A stretch of 63,704 nt of DNA from Algoriphagus sp. (GTDB lineage: Bacteria > Bacteroidota > Bacteroidia > Cytophagales > Cyclobacteriaceae). The notes beneath the pieces were generated by a model that was not told the origin of the DNA, did not search any database, and saw only the letters and a list, made by a program, of their open reading frames with translations. Made by a program: the position numbers and the translations under genes. How positions within the stretch are numbered: position 1 is the stretch's first letter; each line of letters begins with the position of its first letter. Shown piece by piece: positions 1 to 7,930 of this stretch. The stretch lies in the NCBI GenBank assembly GCA_018336015.1, contig JAGXQZ010000077.1, positions 1-63,704 of the forward strand. Direction: 5' to 3'.

Positions 1-105
1 ATGTATCGGGAAGGGCTCATCCTAGTCACCCAAAAAGATCTGCCGGTTGATCCGAATGAGCTTCCCAAAGGACCGGTTAGAATTTCCCGATTAAAAACTT
101 ATTGA
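1..105 (+). CDS. C-terminal fragment of an unidentified protein (cut by window edge)
   Basis: Frame 1 is open from the first base and stops with TGA at 103-105. It encodes about 34 residues ending in a basic-aromatic tail (ISRLKTY). The ATG at position 1 is probably just an internal methionine codon, since the gene most likely began before the window. The fragment is too short to assign a family. It ends 32 bases before the msrA ATG on the same strand, so the two could be co-transcribed. Confidence 0.4.
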   Translation: MYREGLILVTQKDLPVDPNELPKGPVRISRLKTY

Positions 106-137
106 GATTTTCTGCAGTTGTATTCCCAAAAAAATCA

Positions 138-719
138 ATGACTTTCAATTCTCAACTTCCTCTTACAAAACTTGAAATACCTGTTGGCTACGAGGTGATT
201 TTACTTGGAGGTGGATGCTTTTGGTGCACTGAGGCTGTTTTTCAAAGGCTGGAAGGTGTCAAAGAAGTGATCTCCGGCTATGCAGGTGGACTGGTCGAAA
301 AACCCACTTACCGGCAAATCTGCACCGGAACCACGGGCCATGCAGAAGTTATTCAGGTGATTTTCGATCCAAACAAAATTACACTCGAGGCCATTCTTGA
401 AGTTTTTTGGGCAACTCATGACCCCACTACGCTCAATAGACAAGGCGCAGACGTAGGTCCTCAGTATAGATCTTCCATTTTTTATTTGCTAGATGCCCAG
501 AAGGAAATTGCTTCAAAAATGAAATCAGAGTTAAATCAGGCTCAAGTTTTTGATGCTCCGATTGTAACAGAAATTACCGCATTTACTAATTTCTACCCAG
601 CTGAGGATTATCATCAGGATTATTACAATCAAAATGGCATGCAGCCCTATTGTCAGTTTGTGGTAAGGCCCAAAGTAGAAAAGTTAAAGAAACACTTTGC
701 TGATAGACTAAGAAAATAA
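138..719 (+). CDS. msrA: Peptide-methionine (S)-S-oxide reductase MsrA
   Basis: MsrA reduces methionine-S-sulfoxide in oxidised proteins, using thioredoxin as electron donor. The signature GCFWC lies at residues 26-30 with catalytic Cys27. It is followed by the family blocks EAVFQRLEGV, GYAGG, TGHAEV, FWATHDPT and GPQYRS. A C-terminal Cys172 (PYCQF) is a likely resolving cysteine. I chose the ATG at 138 over an in-frame TTG at 102, because the TTG overlaps the stop of the preceding reading frame and adds residues not needed by the fold. The 193-residue length is normal for a single-domain MsrA. No signal peptide is visible, so a cytoplasmic location is expected. Confidence 0.95.
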   Translation: MTFNSQLPLTKLEIPVGYEVILLGGGCFWCTEAVFQRLEGVKEVISGYAGGLVEKPTYRQICTGTTGHAEVIQVIFDPNKITLEAILEVFWATHDPTTLNRQGADVGPQYRSSIFYLLDAQKEIASKMKSELNQAQVFDAPIVTEITAFTNFYPAEDYHQDYYNQNGMQPYCQFVVRPKVEKLKKHFADRLRK

Positions 720-792
720 GAAAAAAAGACTAGGATCTGTTGTATTTTTAGTTTAATATTTTTTTCTTGATAGGGATTTTAATTTTATCAGA

Positions 793-1392
793 ATGATGTC
801 GTTGTTGAGTTTTTGGAGATCAGCCTTATTTCGTTTTTCAATTTTGTTTTTTCCTTTTTCCCAAGGATTTTCCCAAGAGAAAGTTTCGGACAAAATGGGA
901 ATCCTGCTTGCCGGGCAGTCTATGGAATATGACTTTAATCCGATAGCGGGTATTACCTACGAGCGTGGCTTATCCAGAAGAGGAAGTTTGGAGTTTGGTC
1001 TTTTTTATAGGACAAACCAGCAGGACATCTATTTATCTATAGACGGTCCGAATTTTTCGATCGGCGAATGGACGAGGGTTTCTGAAGGGTTTGTTTCGAT
1101 TCCAATCCTTTACCGAATTTCCACTCGATTTGCTCAGATTTCCCTTGGACCTCAAGTTGAAATTTTTTCTACTTGGGGGCAACGAGACCAGGGGGAAATT
1201 TCCCTAACCGACTATCGTATCAATCCCGGGGTCACGTTTGGACCACTGTTGAAAATTGGGAAAGAGTTAAAATTCAAAGAAACTCTTATTCTAGAACCTG
1301 AAATTAGGCTTGGAATAAGGTCTTTTGGTTTCGGAGAAGGTTTTTTTGGTTTGGGTCTTAGGCTCAAAAAAGAAGTGCATAAAAGAAACTGA
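793..1392 (+). CDS. Secreted outer-membrane beta-barrel-like protein, unknown function
   Basis: The protein has 199 residues. A hydrophobic N-terminus ends near SQGFSQ, consistent with signal peptidase cleavage around residue 27. The mature part alternates short amphipathic strands with glycine-rich turns (GITYERG, LEFGLFY, GLGLRLKK) and finishes on a hydrophobic strand, as small Bacteroidota porin-like barrels do. No catalytic motif is visible. It stands alone: msrA ends 73 bases upstream, and a palindromic repeat follows directly downstream. I do not recognise a specific family; the barrel reading is inferred from composition. Confidence 0.6.
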   Translation: MMSLLSFWRSALFRFSILFFPFSQGFSQEKVSDKMGILLAGQSMEYDFNPIAGITYERGLSRRGSLEFGLFYRTNQQDIYLSIDGPNFSIGEWTRVSEGFVSIPILYRISTRFAQISLGPQVEIFSTWGQRDQGEISLTDYRINPGVTFGPLLKIGKELKFKETLILEPEIRLGIRSFGFGEGFFGLGLRLKKEVHKRN

Positions 1393-1402
1393 TTCACTTG
1401 AT

Positions 1403-1582
1403 TTTTAAACCTTCATGATACATTAGGATCCGTTGTGAGAGGTCAAAATGCTAGAAAATCAAGCGTTTAACAAGTGAATCATAGTGTCGCTCCTGTGAAT
1501 GAGTTAAATGCAGCAAAGCGATTGATTTTAAAGCATTCTGTGCTCGGAATAGGAAGTCTAGTTCATCATGCGGGTTTAATCT
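1403..1582. repeat. Near-palindromic dispersed repeat, copy 1 (about 180 bp)
   Basis: The left arm (about 1403-1462, starting TTTAAACC and reaching AGAAAATCA) is an imperfect inverted copy of the right arm (about 1520-1582, from TGATTTTAAAGCATTC to GGGTTTAAT). Both arms carry TTAAACC, CATGAT and AATGCT-AAAATCA blocks in mirrored order. About 60 bases separate the arms. A clearly related copy with the same order of blocks lies at 22111-22296. It occupies most of the gap between the barrel protein and the DUF6909-like gene, and no gene is visible in it. Confidence 0.7.
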
Positions 1583-1692
1583 CCAAATCGTATGGATATC
1601 CTAATAAGGGAAAGTAAATCGGCTCAATTTGCTCAATCTCGACTGGCTAAATCAGGTTTTATCTCTAATTTCGCCGAATTAAACTGATTTTT

Positions 1693-3366
1693 ATGCAAAT
1701 GAAGAGAACCAGAGCCCAAGAGTCCAGAGCAGCAATAGAGCGCTTATATATTACGATGCGCCATCTTTTTAACCGGGGTAGTTACAAGCCTATGGGTGTG
1801 TCAGGCGAGGGACTTATTCAAGCTCTGATGACTCTGAGCCCGGAGATTTACGGGTCGCTTACCGATACCGAAAAGATCGAATTAGACGGTTTGCTTTATG
1901 TCATGGAGCGCTTGCCTAAAGGAATCGAAGAGTGTCGCTACATCCGTCTGATCAGCCGAGAGGGGTATGAGACCTCCCATTTGGTGCCTTTGGTGCCGCC
2001 CCGTCGTAAGCGGAATTGTTACAGACTCGACGAACAAATCATGTATGTGGAGATGACTCGTGGCCGGTCGGATATCTACGATATCTTGACCCACCTTTCG
2101 TTTCTCTACATCGAATCCAATAAAATTTACCGAAACAGCACGGATCCCAAAGGAAGGATTTCTTCCAATTGGAGCATGCTGGAGGAGTTTGTCCAAAGAG
2201 AACAGCGAGGTGAGGAACTCGATATTGAATGTGCTTCTGCTTACCTGAGTCATATCATAGGACGAACTTTTGAAGAAACCATCGCTGCCGTTGGTAAATT
2301 TTCCAAAAGCTCCAATTCCAATAGCCTTTTCTCCATTGTTTATCACTTGGGCAAATTGGCAATGGAGGAAAAAACACAAGGCCTGGATAGAGAAATCAGC
2401 TTCTCAGCCACGCTCCGGGAACGGGTAGGACACCATGTTTATGGCGAACTTTGGGCAGATCGAATCAAGGAAACCTTACTCGAGAAAGGGCTGATCAATC
2501 GTCCGATTCACATCATTTCTGCCAACCTGCACAGTGTCCTGAATACCATTTACGCGCATCAGGCACTCGGATCCAAGAGTTATGAAGAGATCGAGCAAAT
2601 AGCTACTGATATTTCCATCAAAGCCAAAAACAATCAAGGCAAAAAGATTCAGGAATATGCTGAAAAGCACGGATTCATCGATTTGCCAGATGAATCAGGA
2701 ACCAACATCGGGGCGCAGATCATTGATACAGCACACTTGGAAAAGAGTTCTCTGATCCCGGGTACATCACTTCCGGAGGAAAAAGAAAAGCGCCCGGTGT
2801 TTGTCGTCATGGATTATGCCTTTGGTGAGCAAGCCTATGAGTGCTTTGATGAGTTGCTAAAGCCTTATACCAAAAACGGTAAAAAGTATCCACTCAATGT
2901 AGTTTCAACTTCCATCATGGGAAAAGCAGGCATCCTGCATGGTGGCAAAGGCGACTTGATGGTGCCAAATTCTCACGTTTTTGAAGGAACTGCTGACAAT
3001 TACCCATTCAAAAATGAGCTGAAAAAGTCTGATTTCGAAGGGTATGGTTTGGGTGTTTACCAAGGTTCGATGATTACTGTGCTAGGTACCTCCCTTCAAA
3101 ACAGGGACATTCTGACTTACTTTATGGAGTCATCCTGGAAAGCAGTAGGCCTGGAAATGGAAGGTGCTCACTACCAAAAAGCGATTCAGTCGGCATCCAA
3201 AATCCGCGGAAATATCCGCTCCAATGTCAAGGTACTTTATGCCTATTATGCATCAGATAATCCGTTGGAAACAGGCAGTACGCTAGCTTCGGGAGCATTG
3301 GGTATGGAAGGCGTGAGACCCACCTATCTGATCACCTACAAAATTTTAGAGAAGCTGTTTAAGTAA
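1693..3366 (+). CDS. DUF6909-like protein with nucleoside-phosphorylase-like C-terminal domain
   Basis: The protein has 557 residues and no signal peptide, so it is probably cytoplasmic. The first roughly 360 residues are helical and unfamiliar to me. From about residue 366 it resembles the nucleoside phosphorylase/nucleosidase fold: a hydrophobic strand (VFVVMDYAFG), a glycine-rich KAGILHGGKGD stretch, an ITVLGTSLQNRD block and an LEMEGAHY motif near residue 490. That motif matches the MEG/MEA substrate-binding motif of purine nucleoside phosphorylases and AMP nucleosidase. I recall this architecture as the Bacteroidota family DUF6909. The substrate is not known. It has its own hairpin terminator and no operon partner. 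Confidence 0.65.
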   Translation: MQMKRTRAQESRAAIERLYITMRHLFNRGSYKPMGVSGEGLIQALMTLSPEIYGSLTDTEKIELDGLLYVMERLPKGIEECRYIRLISREGYETSHLVPLVPPRRKRNCYRLDEQIMYVEMTRGRSDIYDILTHLSFLYIESNKIYRNSTDPKGRISSNWSMLEEFVQREQRGEELDIECASAYLSHIIGRTFEETIAAVGKFSKSSNSNSLFSIVYHLGKLAMEEKTQGLDREISFSATLRERVGHHVYGELWADRIKETLLEKGLINRPIHIISANLHSVLNTIYAHQALGSKSYEEIEQIATDISIKAKNNQGKKIQEYAEKHGFIDLPDESGTNIGAQIIDTAHLEKSSLIPGTSLPEEKEKRPVFVVMDYAFGEQAYECFDELLKPYTKNGKKYPLNVVSTSIMGKAGILHGGKGDLMVPNSHVFEGTADNYPFKNELKKSDFEGYGLGVYQGSMITVLGTSLQNRDILTYFMESSWKAVGLEMEGAHYQKAIQSASKIRGNIRSNVKVLYAYYASDNPLETGSTLASGALGMEGVRPTYLITYKILEKLFK

Positions 3367-3375
3367 TCTCAAACG

Positions 3376-3403
3376 TCCCAGCCCATAAGGTCTGGGATTT
3401 TTT
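3376..3403 (+). terminator. Rho-independent terminator after the DUF6909-like gene
   Basis: The stem TCCCAG (3376-3381) pairs with CTGGGA (3392-3397), with a 10-base loop, followed by TTTTTTATTT. It begins 10 bases after the stop codon. The converging NTF2-like gene ends at 3402. Confidence 0.75.
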
Positions 3404-3851
3404 ATTTCTCCTGATCCACTCGAGTGGAGTGAAGCATGTCCAGTCTCCAACCTCTTTCAGTTCGGAAGGCAGTCGCACTTTCCAACCAATAGAGTTCACG
3501 AAGGACTTTTCCGTCCCGGGAGATCGTTGCGTAATTGTGATAGGCTACCCAGGCCCGGTCTCCTTGGACTACGGTCTTGATAAACTCAAATCGGTTGGTA
3601 CGGGTAGGAGGGTTGGGATTGCTTTTTGCCTTGCCGAGGTAGTCTCTGATAAACGCCATGTCCCATAATTCGCCGTGCTCCAATAGTAAAAAGTCCTCCG
3701 TGTAAAAGTCGGTAAGCTTTGTCGCATCATACTTGGAGAATATTTCATCAAAGGAGTTTTGGATCAATTGCTCCACCTGAAGCTGATCAGCCGATTGTGA
3801 AAAAGCGGGAGAAGTAACAAGAAAGACGAATAGGATAAATAGGTTTTTCAT
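3402..3851 (-). CDS. Secreted NTF2-like (SnoaL/DUF4440-type) protein
   Basis: The protein has 149 residues with a clear signal peptide (MKNLFILFVFLVTSPAFS, cleaved near residue 19). The mature chain follows the NTF2-like layout: an N-terminal helix with a polar face (VEQLIQNSFDEI), DATKLTDFYTEDFLLLEHGE, then strands ending in TAFRTERGWRLDMLHST. The GWRLDMLHST ending is typical of DUF4440/SnoaL-like domains, which bind small ligands or act as minor enzymes. The reaction cannot be deduced. It is monocistronic, converging on the DUF6909-like gene. Confidence 0.75.
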   Translation of the reverse strand: MKNLFILFVFLVTSPAFSQSADQLQVEQLIQNSFDEIFSKYDATKLTDFYTEDFLLLEHGELWDMAFIRDYLGKAKSNPNPPTRTNRFEFIKTVVQGDRAWVAYHNYATISRDGKVLRELYWLESATAFRTERGWRLDMLHSTRVDQEK

Positions 3852-3981
3852 CTGTTTATAATTTGTTTTTTAACTGCCAGATGGAATCTCACTTGGTTTA
3901 TAATCATTCCTCTGTGTGTCGCTTAGCGTCATGCTCGATTTCATGTGTTTATAATTTAATTTTCATTTGCCACATAGCCTG

Positions 3982-4084
3982 TCCCGATCTTTCATCGGGA
4001 GAATGCCAGGGATAATCATTCGCCTCCCGAAACCAGTTCGGGACAAGTTGTGTGAGAAGCATTTTCTCATGGGCATTTCATGAG
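3982..4084. repeat. Cluster of three to four short hairpins
   Basis: Three perfect inverted repeats with 5-base loops lie in a row: TCCCGAT/ATCGGGA (3982-4000), TCCCGAA/TTCGGGA (4025-4043) and TGAGAA/TTCTCA (4053-4069). A fourth, CTCATG/CATGAG (4066-4084), overlaps the third and would exclude it. They fill the 265-base gap 3852-4116 between two minus-strand genes. No poly-T tract follows any of them, so ordinary termination is unlikely. The first two share the TCCCGA stem and look like members of one short repeat family. Confidence 0.6.
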
Positions 4085-4116
4085 GTTAATTGATTGGGAA
4101 AGAGAACATTCAGATT

Positions 4117-4935
4117 TTATGCCTTTGAATCTTCTGACTTTTTTCGAATAGAGAGAAAAGGACTTTTCATCAGGTAAAGAAAAGTTTGCTTGTCTTCAGA
4201 GTCAAATTCATCCAATCCAAAGTCATTCTTTTTTACAGGAATCCATTTAAAAGTTTTGAAAATCCTATCCCAAAGGATAAAGATGTCGGCAAAATTGGAG
4301 TCGGTGTACTGTTGATCTTTGTGGTGGTGTACCCGATGATGATCCGGCATGACTAGCACCAGTCCAAGCGTGTGATTTAACCACTTCGGGTATTTCAAAT
4401 TGGAATGCTCGAGAAAGAAAAAGATGTACACAATAAAGTAGTAAAGTGCCAAAGCTGTCAAATCTGTGCCGAAGAGCCCTGCAGTGATGACATTTCCGGT
4501 TTGGTAGATAAAAATGATCTCCAATGGATGAAACCGTAAGGTGGTGGTGGAGTCCATGTGGGTATCGCTATGATGAACCCGATGCAATCTCCAAAGCAGG
4601 GGAACTTTGTGTGATGCCCTATGAATCCAATAGGTGGTCAGATCATACAAGGCTACACCCAAGGCAAGTTTGACCCAATAAGGCCACTCAGCCCAATGCA
4701 AAAGTCCGATTTGGTTGAGTGTCAACCATTCGATCCATTGCAGTTGGATTCCGAGAAAAATCAGGTTCAAAAGGGTCAAGGAAAGCTGGAAAAGGAGGTT
4801 TTGGAAAAGGTGCTTCCCTCGGTTTTTGAAGGGATAAGGATTGACGGTCACTTGTTCCAAAAAGAAAAAAAGACTCAATAAGCCAATCAACATATAGTTT
4901 GGATCAATGCTCAGGATGTAGTTGATCAGTTCCAT
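4117..4935 (-). CDS. Sterol desaturase / fatty acid hydroxylase superfamily membrane protein
   Basis: This is a di-iron membrane oxygenase family member of 272 residues with about four hydrophobic segments. The histidine clusters are HRASH (105-109), HRVHH (118-122), His136 in RFHPLE, and HHRVHHH (199-205). They match the HX3H, HX2HH and HX2HH pattern that binds two irons. Family members hydroxylate or desaturate fatty acids, sterols or carotenoids, and the substrate here is not evident. It is preceded by the SASA esterase gene 98 bases upstream on the same strand. Confidence 0.85.
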   Translation of the reverse strand: MELINYILSIDPNYMLIGLLSLFFFLEQVTVNPYPFKNRGKHLFQNLLFQLSLTLLNLIFLGIQLQWIEWLTLNQIGLLHWAEWPYWVKLALGVALYDLTTYWIHRASHKVPLLWRLHRVHHSDTHMDSTTTLRFHPLEIIFIYQTGNVITAGLFGTDLTALALYYFIVYIFFFLEHSNLKYPKWLNHTLGLVLVMPDHHRVHHHKDQQYTDSNFADIFILWDRIFKTFKWIPVKKNDFGLDEFDSEDKQTFLYLMKSPFLSIRKKSEDSKA

Positions 4936-5033
4936 ACCTCTACAGTTTCAGTTGAAGTGAATATAAATCAATTCGACCAACCTTCCTAAGTGCAATACCC
5001 CTTTCAAAACTTTGCTACCTATGGTTCAGGCTT

Positions 5034-5870
5034 TCACTCCACTACGATAAATCCCCGTTGGATATAAGCCTTCGCAAAGCTGATTCCCATGGCGCGCTGT
5101 CCTTCGGAATCGAAGTGAATGAAATCACCTTTATGGTTCAAGTCCTTGGTTTGGATCAGATAGGAAAAGGGATCGGTTTTTTGGTAGTCTTCCATTTTGG
5201 CATTGATGGCTTGCCAGGATTCATCCGTTTTGGAAAAAGAACCCAATCGGCCAAAGCAGATGCTTAGATTAGGATTCCCGACTTCAGCCCTAAACTTGCT
5301 GAATAAAACTCCCAATTGCTTATCGTAAATGTCGATCGTCTCCCGTGATGCCACATCACTCTCTCCCTGATGCCAAAGGATGGCCTTGATGGTTCCGAAC
5401 TGTTTCCCAATGGCTACTTTTTCCTTGAAATTGGAAAATAGAGACACATTCCGATACGTCTCATCGCCGATCCATTGCTGTATGGCACTTCCGCCAACTG
5501 CTGTGGGAAGTAGCAAAATGGAAACGCTGTCGGGAATGTACTTCAGCAGTTCTTTACCAAAAGAAAGTCCGCAATCCAATCCGGTCAGGGTGGGTTCGTA
5601 GAAGTGAAGCGGTTCTTTGGCAAGAATTACCACTCCGGTTTTGTTGATGGTCAGAATCCGTGGATCGGGAATCGTGTCCATCGGTTCGACTTTTCCTCGT
5701 CCTGCCATATTGGATTGACCGGCAAGGATAAACACCCACAGGTTTTCTTTGGCAGGAATTGCTTCAGGCTTCTCTTCCAACTTTGGGAAAAATTCAGTTC
5801 GTGGATCTTTTAGGGTTTCACTAATCCCTAACATAAGAAAAAAGAGAAGGAGGGTTTTTGAATAGGTCAT
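5034..5870 (-). CDS. Secreted SASA-domain carbohydrate acetylesterase
   Basis: The protein has 278 residues with an N-terminal signal-like segment (MTYSKTLLLFFLMLGIS). The SGNH/SASA catalytic blocks are present: GQSNM with nucleophile Ser53, WHQGESD at 166-172, and DFIH with Asp249 and His252. The family removes O-acetyl groups from sialic acid, xylan or other sugars. The compact single-domain layout resembles acetyl-xylan esterase-type CE6 proteins more than the large sialate esterases. A second SASA protein lies at 52402-54306 beside the xylose genes. Substrate specificity is not readable here. Confidence 0.85.
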   Translation of the reverse strand: MTYSKTLLLFFLMLGISETLKDPRTEFFPKLEEKPEAIPAKENLWVFILAGQSNMAGRGKVEPMDTIPDPRILTINKTGVVILAKEPLHFYEPTLTGLDCGLSFGKELLKYIPDSVSILLLPTAVGGSAIQQWIGDETYRNVSLFSNFKEKVAIGKQFGTIKAILWHQGESDVASRETIDIYDKQLGVLFSKFRAEVGNPNLSICFGRLGSFSKTDESWQAINAKMEDYQKTDPFSYLIQTKDLNHKGDFIHFDSEGQRAMGISFAKAYIQRGFIVVE

Positions 5871-5910
5871 TGGGATCTTGTGATCTTGAGTAATATGAAT
5901 TTAAAAGAAA

Positions 5911-5951
5911 AACCACTTCGTCAAGCGTATACTTATCGAAGTGGTTGTTTT
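5911..5951 (-). terminator. Terminator of the M20 amidohydrolase gene
   Basis: AACCACTTCG (5911-5920) is perfectly complementary to CGAAGTGGTT (5937-5946), with a 16-base loop. A T-rich tract follows on the plus side and A-rich sequence on the other, so it could work in both directions. It lies just beyond the stop of the minus-strand M20 gene. Confidence 0.7.
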
Positions 5952-5971
5952 ATAATTCTAATTCTAATTTA

Positions 5972-7423
5972 TCAATATCCAGCCTTCAATGGCGGAGGGC
6001 CATCAGGGATAATGCCCTTGTAGATATAGTTTCCTTTTTTCTGCTTGAATTCGGCTTTGATCTCGTTTCTCAGGGTTTCGTTTTGGTACAGATCCACCAT
6101 GGTCATGGCAAGTGCTTTGGCTGCATAGCCCATTCCTTTGTGGCCGATGGACATCCCCACAGAGGCGACTACCGCCCAAGAATGCCAAGGTGTACCGGTG
6201 GGGGCTACGGTTGCACCCATTCGGATGGTAGGCACTACCCAGCTGACATCACCTACGTCCGTACTTCCACCCATGCTGTGCTCTTGGGTTTCCTCCATCG
6301 GTTTGATTTCGGAAATCACCCCTACGAGCGGTTTGCCATTGGCTTCTTGGATCTTTTTAGCAAATTCCTGTTCTTCTGCAGTATAGGTGATCGCTCCTAG
6401 GCTTTCAATGTTCTTTTGCATCACCGCCGAACCGGTTCGGTTGACCAGGATCTCATGCACACCGGATACGAGTTTCACTTCGTGGGATACATTAGCCATG
6501 ATGGCAGCTCCTTCGGCCATTTTTTCCACGTGTTTCCATACCGGCATAAGTCCTTCACGGCTGGTATCACGTACTCTCACCCAAAGTCGGCTGTAGTCAG
6601 GTACTACGTTGACGACTTGTCCACCATCTTGGATATGGTAGTGAATGCGAACAGTAGGTTTGATATGCTCGCGGTAATAGTTGATGCCTGTGGTGTAGAG
6701 TTCGAGGGCATCGGAAGCGGAGCGACCGTTCCAGGGATCACCGGAAGCGTGGGCCGCCTGTCCCTTGAACTCAACGATAAAGTCTACCAAAGCCAGTCCT
6801 TTTTGGACTTCGGTTTTGGTTTCGTCGGCAGGGTGCCAATCCATCATGATGTCCACATCGTCCATCAGTCCGGCACGGATCATCCAGAGTTTGCCGAAGT
6901 ATTTTTCCTCGGCTGGAGTACCATAAAAGCGGATCGTGCCTTTTAGTTTGCCTTCAGCAATCAAGTCTTTGATCGCGGATGCCGCGCCAAGGGATGCAAC
7001 GCCAAAAAGATTGTGACCGCAGCCGTGACCCGGTGCTCCGGCATGGAGTGGGCTTTTGAAGGGAACTTTATTTTGAGACAATCCCGGTAAGCCATCAAAT
7101 TCTCCCATGATACCGATGATCGGGCTTCCTGAGCCGTATTCTGCCACAAAGGCCGTTGGGATTTCGCCCACGCCTCGGGTGACTTTAAAACCGAGTTTTT
7201 CGGCATAGGCGGAAAGAGCTGCGGAAGATTGGGTTTCCTGAAAGGCGATTTCTTCAAAAGCCCAGATTTTGTCGCTGAGCTCCGTCATGTCGGCAAACCG
7301 GGAATCGATGGCTTGCTGAACGGATTGCTTGAGCGGATCGGGTTTTGGGGCGGCTTTTTTCTGTGCCATCAGTGGACTTGCAACTAGCATCAAGGCCATA
7401 GCACTGAGGTAAATTTTTCTCAT
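5972..7423 (-). CDS. Exported M20-family amidohydrolase/peptidase
   Basis: The protein has 483 residues and a signal peptide (MRKIYLSAMALMLVASPLMA, cleavage near residue 20). The M20D/AbgB-like metal-site blocks are visible: GEFDGLPG (107-114), HGCGHN (133-138, with Cys135 and His137), the EE pair at 172-173, and DWHPAD with His197. M20D enzymes hydrolyse N-acyl or aminobenzoyl amide bonds. The Cys in GCGHN fits the amidohydrolase branch rather than true peptidases. The C-terminus is long (IPDGPPPLKAGY). The likely place of action is the periplasm or outside the cell. It has its own terminator. Confidence 0.85.
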   Translation of the reverse strand: MRKIYLSAMALMLVASPLMAQKKAAPKPDPLKQSVQQAIDSRFADMTELSDKIWAFEEIAFQETQSSAALSAYAEKLGFKVTRGVGEIPTAFVAEYGSGSPIIGIMGEFDGLPGLSQNKVPFKSPLHAGAPGHGCGHNLFGVASLGAASAIKDLIAEGKLKGTIRFYGTPAEEKYFGKLWMIRAGLMDDVDIMMDWHPADETKTEVQKGLALVDFIVEFKGQAAHASGDPWNGRSASDALELYTTGINYYREHIKPTVRIHYHIQDGGQVVNVVPDYSRLWVRVRDTSREGLMPVWKHVEKMAEGAAIMANVSHEVKLVSGVHEILVNRTGSAVMQKNIESLGAITYTAEEQEFAKKIQEANGKPLVGVISEIKPMEETQEHSMGGSTDVGDVSWVVPTIRMGATVAPTGTPWHSWAVVASVGMSIGHKGMGYAAKALAMTMVDLYQNETLRNEIKAEFKQKKGNYIYKGIIPDGPPPLKAGY

Positions 7424-7534
7424 AAGGTAATGGTTGGTGTTTGATAAACTAAGATGGGTATAAGTTAAGAAGGAAGAAGGGATTTTTTAGCCGCAACGGG
7501 CTCGAAGGTGAAACAAGAGTTCACAAACGCTTTT

Positions 7535-7838
7535 GCCACGAAGGCACTAAGACACAAAAGATTTGGATTCGAAGAAAATCAAGGATACCCCTATGTGTTT
7601 TCTATGTGTCTAGTGTGGTTTTTAATCTTTTTTTCTATCAAGATTATGCTCCTAACAGAGTAATTGCCACGAAGGCATCAAGACGCAAAAGATTTGGATT
7701 CGAAGAAAATCAAGGATACACCTATGTGTCTACTGTGGTTTTTAATCTTTTTTTCTACCAAGATTATGCTCCTGACGGAGCAATTGTTTCAGTGTGAATT
7801 AAGGAATAGGTTTTTTCTATGTGCCTATTGTGGTTTAA
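7535..7838. repeat. Tandem inverted-repeat array (units of about 131 and 120 bp plus a partial third)
   Basis: Unit 1 (7535-7665) and unit 2 (7666-7785) are near-identical tandem copies. Each starts GCCACGAAGGCA, contains GATTTGGATTCGAAGAAAA and TTTTTAATCTTTTTTTCTA, and ends in GAG-AATT. Unit 1 has an 11-base insertion in the ATGTGT stretch. Inside each unit, a right-hand block (CTATGTGTCTACTGTGGTTT) is roughly the inverse of the left block, so each unit can fold back. A third right-hand block is at 7816-7838. The array fills the gap between the M20 gene and the NagB-like gene. Small open frames here are repeat by-products. Confidence 0.75.
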
Positions 7839-7930
7839 TAAATTTCAGTTTTAGAAAAATAAATGACTTGAAAAGGATTTTGATTGATATTTAAGAGCCT
7901 ATTTGATTTACTCTTTAAAAGAATCCCAAC

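Noticed and set aside
1403..1582. IS element or transposon with terminal inverted repeats
   Set aside because: There is no transposase frame, no target duplication seen, and the element is all stem and loop; a MITE-like origin cannot be proven from two copies.
5972..6946. Long open frames on the plus strand opposite the M20 gene (for example 6416-6946 and 5945-6400)
   Set aside because: They are antisense to a gene with full family motifs, show no recognisable domain and have odd composition. They are shadow frames.
7606..7894. Small frames with repeated FNLFFYQDYAP sequence
   Set aside because: The protein repeat is just the translated DNA repeat of the 7535-7838 array; there is no start signal or domain.
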